Positions 56,165-64,000 of a stretch of DNA of 64,000 nt are shown in pieces (position 1 is the stretch's first letter; each line of letters starts with the position of its first letter). The translations under genes and the position numbers were made by a program. Under the pieces are notes generated by a model. That model had not been told where the DNA came from. It was given only the letters and a program-made list of their open reading frames with translations, and searched no databases. The stretch comes from Lumbricus terrestris. Its lineage: Eukaryota; Annelida; Clitellata; Crassiclitellata; Lumbricidae. The stretch covers positions 23,290,830 through 23,354,829 of the forward strand of contig OX457039.1 of NCBI GenBank assembly GCA_949752735.1, in the 5' to 3' direction.

Positions 56165-56400
56165 GGTATTCTGCAATATCGCAATGGATAACACGCTGGC
56201 GAAGAGTGCGAGAGGTGGCGAGTTCGAGCCATCGTTGGGCGGACATGCTTTGTAGGCTGCTATTAGCGCCGAGTAATTGCAAAGCTGTCTGTTCTGTTAG
56301 TTGTTGAGTTTTAATTTATATTACTGCATAACTTGTAAATATAAAGCGCAGTGCGTCCTGCAGACGCTTCATCAAAGAAAAGATTATTATTATTATTATA
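56165..56400 (+). mobile_element. SINE-2, near-complete copy
   Basis: Head ATCGCAATGGATAACACGCT and GTGGCGAGTTCGAGCCATC (B box), body TTGTAGGCTGCTATTAGCGC, AATTGCAAAGCTGTCTGTTC and TAACTTGTAAATATAAAGCG. Ends in ATCAAAGAAAAG and a short (ATT)n. Confidence 0.8.
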
Positions 56401-56990
56401 AAGAATTCAGTGATGACAAATGGCGATGTATTGGAATCTATCTTAGCCGATGACTATGACTGACTCTCAAACCGAATACTCTGGCCTTGACGAGTCCTTA
56501 TAATAGCCAGAGCAGGATTATGGAAATCTGCTTAGTAGAGCTGAACCTACAAAACTGTGGCTGGACCATGAACTGAAAAAGTAGGTGCAATGAAGAGATA
56601 CAAGCCAACTTGTATTTCTTGGTGACATAATATTATGGAGTATGTCAAGCATGGCACGTGTAAACATGCCACTTTTTTAATCATTTCTATAAATTGATTA
56701 TACGACTACATTAGAGTTAATAATAATCAATAAATTTTAGTCGTAACAATTGAGGTTATTCTTCTACGGCTTGTGGTGCCTTAAAAGAATGGACAGCACT
56801 GCTTTGGAGCTTTGAATTTTATTGCCATAATAAGGAAAAAATTTAATATTAATCTGACAGATTCGGCATGTGCCAACTTGCTCGTTATCATTCTAAGGGA
56901 CTTCACAGTGACGTGCAGGTACGTTAGCGCGAGTATTTTTTTATTATTCCAAATGAATAATAATAGGCTAATGATGATGGTGGTGGTGAC
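56401..56990. other. No gene recognised
   Basis: AT-rich intronic DNA. A chance open frame from 56,812 continues into the trinucleotide arrays. Confidence 0.55.
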
Positions 56991-57054
56991 GGTGATGGTG
57001 GCGATGATGATGATGATGATGACAACGACGAGGAGGAGTAGGAGGAGGAGGAGT

Positions 57055-57090
<36 letters not shown>

Positions 57091-57333
57091 GTGATGGTGA
57101 TGGTGATGGTGATGGTGATGGTGATGGCGATGGCGATGGCGATGGCGATGGCGATGGCGATGGCGATGACGATGACGATGACGATTACGATGGCGATGAT
57201 GATGATGATGATGATGATGAGATGATGATGATAATAATAATAGTAATAATAATAATAATAATAATTATAATTATAATAATAATAATAATAGTAGTAGTAA
57301 TAATAATAATATTAATAATAATAATAAACATAA
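56991..57333. repeat. Graded trinucleotide/hexanucleotide arrays
   Basis: GAT/GGT units, AGG-rich units, (GAT)n, (GATGGT)n, (GATGGC)n, (GATGAC)n, (GAT)n, then (AAT)n with TAG interruptions. The AAT end abuts an RLE copy. Confidence 0.95.
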
Positions 57334-57965
57334 GTTCACCGTCACGACACCATAGATGCCATAGTTTGCTCGGTGCACCATTGCCCACCAGTGAAGCATT
57401 GGTGAAATGTCTGGAGGACAGATGCACTGAGCTATAGTTGGCAATAAGCAGATTGGAGTCCATTGCCAAACATGATGCTTTGACCCTTCTCAGATTCTCA
57501 GAGACTGGTGTACACATTAAGATACACAGGACACGTTTCCTGGACAGATTTGACGCAGAAACGGTTTAAGTACAGTCTTCAACATCGCCTTATCGAAAGA
57601 TCAATGGTTCTTTTACCCGTGAAGATGGGTAGACTGGGAATTCGTCGGGTTGCTTCGCTTGCACTCCCTGCCTTTTTCTGCAGGCACCCGCGACCTCCAA
57701 TCCTTCATGTTATGATTCAATAACACGGACATCGACGTATGCGTGGAAGAGATGACGCAACGTTGGTGCGTCTCGAGCAGCACGAAACCGCCAGACGAGA
57801 GTGTGGCCCACAAACAGTCGCACTGGGACAGACCGCTTGTCATCGCACGCAACGGTTCGATGTCGTTGCATTTAGAGGCACCTTTGAGCACGTTGGGGAC
57901 GAGAACCTATAAACTAGTTTTAATTTTAACAGCCTGAGGGATCTTTTTACTACCTCGTACAAAAA
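57334..57965 (+). pseudogene. RLE retrotransposon, family 1, 5'-truncated and degraded
   Basis: Starts after (AAT)n at TTCACCGTCACGACACC (matches 19,841 onwards) and continues through [20 protein letters not shown], a shifted [20 protein letters not shown] and [13 protein letters not shown]. It then has a large deletion that removes the endonuclease and joins the very end of the ORF (RFDVVAFRGTFE-like). The 3' UTR GGGGACGAGAACCTATAAA and a decayed CCTGAGG...CCTCG hairpin follow. Confidence 0.8.
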
Positions 57966-57984
57966 ATAATGAATATATTGTAGA

Positions 57985-58790
57985 GCTATTTGATACCAGT
58001 TATTTGAGCTATGACTTAGTAAGCTCGTTTTTCGTTACTTTATGTTGCGTTATGTTTTCTAGTGGTAAAAAAACCAGTGGATGGTCTCTCTAAAAGTTAT
58101 ATAACTTTTGTTCTGCTTGACATACTTTGCTGGCCATGAAGTGTAAATATGACTTGACTTACTTGACTTTATGGCTTTGACGATGCTTTCGCACGTGACA
58201 GCCGCCCAGCTGTGGGAAAATCTCAACTTATCTCCTTCCTGGGCTTTGTGTGTGGCCTCCTGTACGGACCAACCCATCTCCCGACAGTCCTGTCGTATCA
58301 TGTAGAACCATCTCTTCTTTGGTCTTCCCTTTTTTTCTTTTTACAGGCACATATCCGTTGACAGCTATCTTTGGATATCTCACATCCCGCATTCTGGTTA
58401 CATGACCAACGTAGCGTAGACGTTTGCTCTGAATTTTGTGTATTATATCATGCTGAATCTTGAGTCAGTTGTATATCTCTGTATTCCTTATCCTATCGCT
58501 TCTCGTGACACCTTCTATCTTTCGTAGCACGCCATTTCAAACGCCATCACCCGCTGCTTCTGTGCTCCCTCAATGTCCAAGTATCCGAATTGTACAGCAA
58601 TGCACTCAGCACCAATGTCTCGTACATCTGATTTTTTGTGGCTTTTCCTATTTCCTTCGAGCTTCAAACTTTGTGTAAATATGAATTTGCTTTAAACCTG
58701 TAACATTCTATTTACAAATCTTTACTTCTGGCTTGGCAATTGGCAAGAAACCGTAGTTTTTTTTAAAATAGCCCACTCTGATCATTGGAA
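57985..58790 (-). mobile_element. Dispersed TIR-family copy split by an RTE fragment
   Basis: The two halves (57,985-58,152 and 58,673-58,790) carry the unit's landmarks (AGTTATATAACTTTTGTTCT, GTGTAAATATGA, ACCTGTAACATT, TTTACTTCTGGC) in the inverse orientation of 11,340. The halves are separated exactly at the duplicated GTGTAAATATGA. Confidence 0.72.
58153..58672 (-). mobile_element. RTE-like LINE 3' fragment with 12-bp TSD
   Basis: The minus-strand frame contains RLRYVGHVTRMRDVRYPKIA and GRPKKRWFYMIRQDC.EMGWS, typical of RTE-like C-termini. The 3' tail is AAGTCAAGTAAGTCAAG. GTGTAAATATGA at 58,141-58,152 and 58,673-58,684 is the target-site duplication. Confidence 0.8.
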
Positions 58791-58849
58791 TTTAGGATTT
58801 TAGAAACTAGACAACATCTAGTTCCAACATCTACATTAATTTCCATTCT

Positions 58850-59035
58850 TGCAATTTAAACGTGATATTTCCTCCTATTATTCGTTCCCAGATTTTATCT
58901 GGAAGCTTTACTTTTTCTGCCCGTTGTCTTAAGACTTTTCTTTTTCCAGGAGTTCTTCGCACTGGGAGCGCCTCTGATTAGTTTGTACTGTGAGAGGCGC
59001 TTTATAAATCCCAAAATAGAATAGAATAAGCTAGT
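58850..59035 (+). pseudogene. L2/CR1-like LINE 3' end
   Basis: FSARCLKTFLFPGVLRTGSASD-like frame and a 3' UTR GAGAGGCGCTTTATAAATCC ending in an AATAGAATAGAATA tail. Confidence 0.6.
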
Positions 59036-59242
59036 TTGACAGTGTCAAACGCTTTTAAGCCATACCCTGAAGCACATTAAAAGTGTGATTGCTATGAGGG
59101 GGTAACTATGAAAAGTCCAGTTTTGAGGAGCACACATGATAAGTGACAAAAATTGAAAAGCAATTGGGTTTGAACCCGAAACTCCTCCATGCAAGTAGTT
59201 TACAGTCTAAATAATATTATAAACCATCTTTCTGCTCGTTAG

Positions 59243-59390
59243 GTGTACCTGCTGCCTTGATATCTGTGTCAGTGGTGGAATTTCTCTGTAACCTTTTAAC
59301 ATCAAAAGTGGAGCAAGTGCGCGGAAGTTCTGCAATAGCAATTGGATACCTTTCTTTCAATCCAACGGCCAAGAGACAGATCTTGAACCG
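59243..59390 (+). CDS. Armadillo-repeat host gene, exon c
   Basis: Acceptor CTGCTCGTTAG, donor AACCG/GTTAGT. The first two bases finish the Gly codon begun in exon b, and the exon then reads VPAALISVSVVEFLCNLLTS, KVEQVRGSSAIAIGYLSFNP and TAKRQILN. GSSAIAIGYLSFNP is a typical third-helix segment of an ARM repeat. It leaves in phase 2; the next exon is beyond the window or unrecognised. The gene therefore spans at least 25.8 kb here. Confidence 0.8.
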
Positions 59391-60539
59391 GTTAGTTTAT
59401 TTACCTAATTTCAATTCTTGCGATAAAACTCTACTTGTAAGTATTTCCCAACGTCGTGTCCGGTAGGTTAAAATTTATGAGAAATTTGTTGAATGTATCA
59501 CAAACAAATACGACCTCCCTGATCAGAGAACCTATTTTTCATCAATTGCTTGTCGAATGTTGTATGATTCAATTGTTTTACGTCGGAAATTTGCACGCAC
59601 CTACATGAATTATGGCAACCGTCTCTCGGCTACAATTCTTCTGACTTGGGCTTTGATTCGCCATCGGTCGAAGCTGCTTCAAAGTTTAGAAGGTGTTAAA
59701 GCAGAGGTACCCTCTGCTTTAACAGCTTCTAAAGTTTGATGCAACCCGTGTGCCGCGACACAGTAGTGCGTCCGGCGTTGTGTCGCGTAAAACTGGCGTG
59801 TCGTTGGTGTGTCGCAAAGAATTAGTGTGTCGCGTATTCTCGCAGCATATACCCGTCGTTGCAGAATTACACTGGCTTGCTTGCTTTAGCAGTTTAGCAG
59901 GCATAGACTGTGAGGATTTGTAGCACTCCATTTATTCTATTTCATCGCAATCTGGAGCGGCCACAATGTTTGCCTTGTAGGTCCACGATCCCTACAGTCA
60001 TTAAATACTTTGCGGATGACGCGGAAATTTATACGCCTTCTCAGCCTGCAGTAGGTCTATTGGCTAGCAAACGCACCGAGTCAACTTTTACAGTGCTGTA
60101 ACATTCGAAAATAAAGAAATTTTTTACAGATGAGTAGCGTGTCCATGTGAATACTTGATAACTTTCGTGCTCTTATGTACATGAAAATAAAGTATTTAGC
60201 TATCAGTCGTTTGATTCGTTAATGGGGCAAGGTCCCAATCTAGTTTGTTACGTAGCTGTATGTAGACCCCACAAAACCTGTCGAAACTCGAGTGTCCTAC
60301 TATCCAAAGAAAATCCAGGAAAAAAATTCTATTAAGCCAGGTCGAAGTAGAGTCGTAAACGAGGTAGAATCGTAGATTTCGATCGGTGTATTTAGAATTT
60401 CATAATCATTAGAAATCAGGAAGCAATCAGTGTCAATATTTTCATCATTTAGAATTTTTAGTAATTTAAATTAGATAAGCTATCTTAACTTTAGCATAAT
60501 ATTATATCCTTTTTCAATTTTACAGATTGACATAAAATT
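59391..60539. other. Intronic sequence, possibly within a hAT-like element
   Basis: GTGTCGCG/GTGTGTCGC words near 59,755-59,835 and GTCGCTCCCCGAAAAAGGTTG near 60,590-60,610 look like the two ends of a non-autonomous hAT. No ORF with recognisable motifs. Confidence 0.4.
59680..59738. repeat. 28-bp inverted repeat, 3-nt loop
   Basis: Arms 59,680-59,707 and 59,711-59,738 pair with two mismatches. Centre GAGGTACCCTC. Confidence 0.88.
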
Positions 60540-60627
60540 ATGACGATTGCATGGCGTGTCGTCAAATTTGGATGTAAATTTAGTTGCGTCGCTCCCCGAA
60601 AAAGGTTGAGAACCTCTGTGTTTCTAG
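60540..60627 (-). mobile_element. hAT-like terminal region
   Basis: The minus strand begins CACAGAGGTTCTCAACCTTT, a well-known animal hAT terminal motif. The likely partner lies near 59,700-59,830 but is poorly conserved. Confidence 0.5.
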
Positions 60628-61121
60628 CGCTTTACAAATTGCCAGCAAGCTGGCAGTAGCCTGGCACGCTAGTATGCGACTATATGCGAGCCTGAAGTAT
60701 TTCATTGTATATAATAAACGAAGTGACTAGCGGACCGCCAGGCGGCCCTCCAATTTCAATTACTAGCGGACCGCCAGTCACGTGTAATCTGTCACATGAG
60801 TGACGAGTCTTGATTCTTGAATATTGTTTCAATGGCGGCAGTTACCGATAGTTTGTTTTATGTCGGACAAAAGTTTTCTTGTTTTAATGGCTTAGAATAT
60901 TGCAAAAAAGAGTATGAAATGAGTAACTTTTGTAACCTAACAATACGGAATACTAGCAAGCCGCCTAATGCTGAATACTAGCGGACCGCCAGTGGCGGCC
61001 GTCCAATAACGGATACTAGCAAGCCGCCAGTTTATGTTTAACATAGTGACTAAAATAATTTTTGTTGTTGCTCATGATTAATTTTAACAATTTGCGTGTA
61101 TGGTTCTTTATTAGATGATGA

Positions 61122-61176
<55 letters not shown>
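61122..61176. repeat. (AT)n microsatellite
   Basis: About 27 AT units. Confidence 0.97.
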
Positions 61177-61180
<4 letters not shown>

Positions 61181-61189
61181 CTTGCGTAA

Positions 61190-61620
61190 AAAGAAGCTGC
61201 ACCGATGAAAGTAATTTCTTGTGTAAAGTAGAAGCTGGATTGATGAAAATTTCTTTGTTGGTAAATAGAGTTGGGACTAACCAAAATACTATATACTAAT
61301 AAAATTCTAGGTAATCCTGTCAACAGCGGTCCCAAATTATTTCATCCGGCTATTGATATTAATTTAACGTTCATTCATTAAAATAATTGTTATGTAATTT
61401 GAACTTGGATTTGTGAAGAAAATGTTCGTGTGAATAGAAGCTGGATTGATGATAATAATTGTCTTCTAAATAGAAGCTGGATTGATTAAACAAATGTATT
61501 GTGCAAAATAAAAGCTGGATTGATGAAAATCATTCACTTTTTTGTTAACTAGAAGTGGGACTGATGAAAATGATATATAGCATTAGATTAAATAGAAGTT
61601 ATACTATATATCATGTAAAT
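61190..61620. repeat. Minisatellite sharing the 52-kb repeat unit
   Basis: At least six units of AGAAGCTGGATTGATGAAAAT with variable spacers, inside the MULE-like element. Same core as 52,080-52,490. Confidence 0.85.
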
Positions 61621-62015
61621 GAAGATTGGTTACTTGCTCTGTTTCTCGTTTCCCTTCTCCTTGTTTCTTGAATTTTTGCCACCTTATGTACAGCATAATC
61701 GAAGCGAGTAATAACGTAGCTCCTTCTTTGCACGTGCTGCCTTCTTTGGTGCATACTTCATCATGGATTGCAACGTTTTTGCATCCCGCATTGTTAGGTT
61801 ACAAAAGTTACTCATTTCATACTCTTTTTTGCAATATTCTAAGCCATTAAAACAAGAAAACTTTTGTCCGACATAAAACAAACTATCGGTAACTGCCGCC
61901 ATTGAAGCAATATTCAAGAATCAAGACTCGTCACTCATGTGACAGGTTACACGTGACTGGCAGTCCGCTAGTAATTGAAATTAGAGGGACGCCTGGCGGT
62001 CCGCTAGTCACTTCG

Positions 62016-62707
62016 AACAAGTATTTAACAGGCATTGCACTTGATCAACCGATAATGGAATTATTGTGCAACACGCCCGGCTGCATGCTACACGCTTTGA
62101 GCGGGTTTTTTTGAGGTATCAACAAAGATGGGTCCTTCTATGATATCGAGGTTCGCGATCTGAGAGAGGAAATAGACAGCCACAGCCTGGGTGTAGCTAC
62201 CTTCGTAATTGACGCACTGCCATCAAAGCAGATGTCAATGGACGATGTAAAATCTGGAATAATTGATGTGCAAGCTCGAGTCAATGATGTCTCTCTACAA
62301 AGCATAGTTTCTGCTCTTGTGCCCTTGCCTCCTGAGAAGGGTCGAGGGGCTTATAAATATTGACTTCGGATACTTTTATGGGTCCAGGCTTGGTATGTTG
62401 TTTATACAAAGTTTATGATTTATGCTTGTTAAAGTTTGATATTGCCGGCTTAACTACAATAAGTTTACACTTAAAAGGAAAAGCTGAATAAATTAATAAA
62501 AGTATTGTGTATATAATTAGACCACCATGCACAGACTTTTAGTCGTGTCCACACTTTTATTTTTTGAATTTGTTTGTAATTACTTCTTCATGTATGCCTT
62601 AAGATAGTTTAGCGACTTGGCTTGGCCGATTGACTTCGTCGACTTGGCCCAGTTTTTGTCTCTTGCACACCCCTGCAGTTATGTGATCTCAAACTGAAAT
62701 TATACGA
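62016..62707. other. No gene recognised
   Basis: Intronic. Contains a piece starting GGTATCAACAAAGATGGGTC (62,115-62,360) that may be decayed coding DNA, but no domain is recognised. Confidence 0.45.
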
Positions 62708-63300
62708 TAGTAGATCTGTGTCATTATATGTGTGACGTCACAATAAGCTTTAGTTTCGTATTCTCACTGAGTTTATAGTAGATTTCCAGTGTAATCGTAA
62801 TGACGTCACAATAGGCCTCGTTTTCTTCTTCTTTAGGTCTGCTGCCTCTCGGCAGATCCAACGACGCCACTCCTCTCGGTGTTGTGCTTTTTCTTTGAGT
62901 TTTCCATATCCATCCTCCATCTCGTTTTAGATTCTGTAAATGAACTTCAATAATTATTACGTTAGATCTGTGCAATAATCGAAGGAACGTGACAGATTGC
63001 CTAGTTTATTCTCAAAATGAACTTCTTTAATACTAGGTCTTTAATCATTATCGAAGAGACGTCACAATGGGCCTAATTTTATATTCTCAAACTAAACGTA
63101 TGATAATAGATTTGAGCGATGTTGCGTTAAAAGTTTTGTATTATGAAAATGAAATATATGACAGCAGATTTGTACCATAATCGAAATGACGCCACAATAG
63201 ACCTAATTTTATTTTTTTCAGTGAACTTATTTCATTGTAGAATTGCATCATAATCGAAGTGACGTCATAAAAGGCCCGTTTTATATTCGCAAAATGAACA
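62708..63300. repeat. 72-bp satellite carrying TGACGTCA-type sites
   Basis: Divergent tandem units begin at about 62,708, 62,779, 62,964, 63,036, 63,108, 63,164 and 63,236. The consensus is roughly GTAGATTTGT.CATAATCGAA GTGACGTCACAATAGGCCTA plus a TTATATTCTCAAAATGAAC end. Most units keep TGACGTCA or a one-base variant. An RTE tail interrupts the second unit. Confidence 0.85.
62825..62920 (-). mobile_element. 96-bp RTE-like 3' end insertion with 8-bp TSD
   Basis: On the minus strand it encodes DGYGKLKEKAQHREEWRRW..REAAD, matching the C-terminus of the RTE at 47,140-48,001, with a (AAG)n tail. CTCGTTTT at 62,817-62,824 and 62,921-62,928 is the duplication. Confidence 0.8.
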
Positions 63301-63459
63301 TAATGGAACATAATTTTTTTATCGGAACGCCCCAATTCTGTTGTCTCTGTTACATCCAGATCTGCCTGGGTTACTGCCCCTTTTGGAGTCCCTCAGCGTT
63401 CTGTTTTAGAACCATTGATTTATATTATTTATACTTCTGGCATAGGATCACTGCTGACA

Positions 63460-63565
63460 TCTTGTGGTCCTTTTTACCAGCTATACGCTGATGATGTTCA
63501 GGCGTATACCCACTGCTATACCATGCTCTGACAGTGGTCCAGCAAATGTGTCATGCTATGGATCA

Positions 63566-63602
<37 letters not shown>

Positions 63603-63854
63603 TTGGCTGGTTAGCCTCTAACCGCCTCCTACTTAATGCTTCCAAAACTCAATTCATCTGGTTGGGTGGACGTAGGCGACTGGCAAATGCTGATCGTTGT
63701 GCCGTGGCTAAAGCATTTCCCCATGTTACCTTTTTTGATTATGTCCGGAACTTAGGTGTTACACTGGATGAAGAACTTAGTTTCTCAAAACATGTCAACC
63801 AGCTGACTCGTGGCTGTTGCTACCAAATTCGTCAGCTACGGGTCATCTCTCAGT
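63460..63854 (+). pseudogene. L2-like LINE RT fragment with (GGCT)n expansion
   Basis: Broken start (QLYADDVQAYT-like near 63,480), then NRLLLNASKTQFIWLGGRRR, HVTFFDYVRNLGVTLDEELS and FSKHVNQLTRGCCYQIRQLR, the palm/thumb part of L2-type RTs. A GGCT/GGTT tetranucleotide expansion at about 63,566-63,612 encodes repeated AGWL inside the frame. Confidence 0.78.
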
Positions 63855-64000
63855 CCCTACTCAGAGGCGCTACCAAATGCAGAGCGGACACTGCATCGGA
63901 GTTTCACACCGAAGCGCTGAGCAATTGTGAGTGAAGGACTTGCCCAAGGTCCTTACGCGGCGAGGTGGATTCGAACCTCGTACCTTCCGGCTTCAAGGCA
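63855..64000 (-). mobile_element. SINE-1, second copy (cut by window end)
   Basis: CTACTCAGAGGCGC, GCGGACACTGCATCGGAGTT, CAAGGTCCTTACGCGGCGAG and GATTCGAACCTCG match the copy at 35,385-35,625. The tRNA-like head continues beyond the window. Confidence 0.78.

Larger units (their letters stand above)
60719..62015. mobile_element. MULE-like element with about 230-bp TIRs
   Basis: Left arm 60,719-60,946 and right arm about 61,790-62,015 are reverse complements starting CGAAGTGACTAGCGGACCGC. Both arms carry the same short N-terminal coding piece (MAAVTDSLFYVGQKFSCFNG, LEYCKKEYEMSNFCNLT), resembling the FAR1/FLYWCH-type start of MULE transposases. The right arm continues in the minus frame to KYAPKKAARAKKELRYY (61,917-61,684). 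The tip word ACTAGCGGACCGCC or ACTAGCAAGCCGCC occurs five times in 60,724-61,030. Inside are an (AT)n run and a minisatellite. No catalytic domain remains. Confidence 0.68.

Noticed and set aside
56812..57225. Met-rich ORF over the GAT arrays
   Set aside because: Microsatellite translation with no recognisable domain upstream.
60020..60101. Possible RT fragment (KYFADDAEIY)
   Set aside because: A ten-residue match without neighbouring RT motifs is too short to support.

Overview
This window is eukaryotic, almost certainly from an invertebrate animal and probably a marine one. Three phase-compatible exons of an intron-rich armadillo-repeat gene are the only host coding sequence I can support. 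Almost everything else is transposon sequence of classic animal types: CR1/L2-like, Jockey-like and RTE-like LINEs, Penelope, mariner, hAT, MULE-like and tRNA-derived SINEs. No bacterial gene organisation, operon, CRISPR array or rRNA gene is visible. I cannot name the species.

Bases 1-31,350 are a dense nest of non-LTR retrotransposons built around (TAA)n microsatellites. At least six sequence families are present. All carry a reverse transcriptase (RT) with a Y(L/M)DD active site and a C-terminal R2/R4-type restriction-like endonuclease (RLE): a CxC..H..C knuckle, then RH, then RPDG..WD. Most copies abut a (TAA)n run on one or both sides. One copy (26,316-29,722) looks full length, with a single intact ORF of about 994 codons that starts with a small C/H-rich putative zinc finger. 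Two more copies (5,788-8,260 and 18,704-21,148) keep an intact RT plus RLE, and 30,017-30,958 keeps an intact RLE region. Many others are 5'-truncated, some to only 25-80 bp of 3' UTR trapped between two TAA arrays. Several 3' ends share a small hairpin (CCTGAGG...CCTCRGG). Other LINEs later inserted into this nest: an RTE at 4,247-5,787, a Jockey-like fragment at 23,513-24,110 and a CR1-like element at 16,770-18,440. The first two have target-site duplications that can be read directly.

Bases 31,380-33,350 hold a decayed Ty3/gypsy gag-protease fragment. From 33,526 the window enters the host armadillo-repeat gene on the + strand, with exons at 33,526-33,885, 49,372-49,528 and 59,243-59,390. 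Its two visible introns (about 15.5 and 9.7 kb) are full of DNA transposons (two mariner/IS630 elements, a hAT transposon, a hAT MITE, Harbinger-like and MULE-like elements), SINEs, LINE fragments, a Penelope-like fragment and several minisatellites.

The most interesting signals are: (1) several retrotransposon families sharing one microsatellite target and piling up in it; (2) repeated perfect or near-perfect fold-back palindromes (20-36 bp arms, 1-11 nt loops), one of which visibly interrupts a SINE and so records a fold-back copying event; (3) a transposon inserted three bases inside an intron, at the splice donor; (4) a telomere-like minisatellite next to a Penelope-like fragment; and (5) a 72-bp satellite carrying a TGACGTCA-type site in most units.
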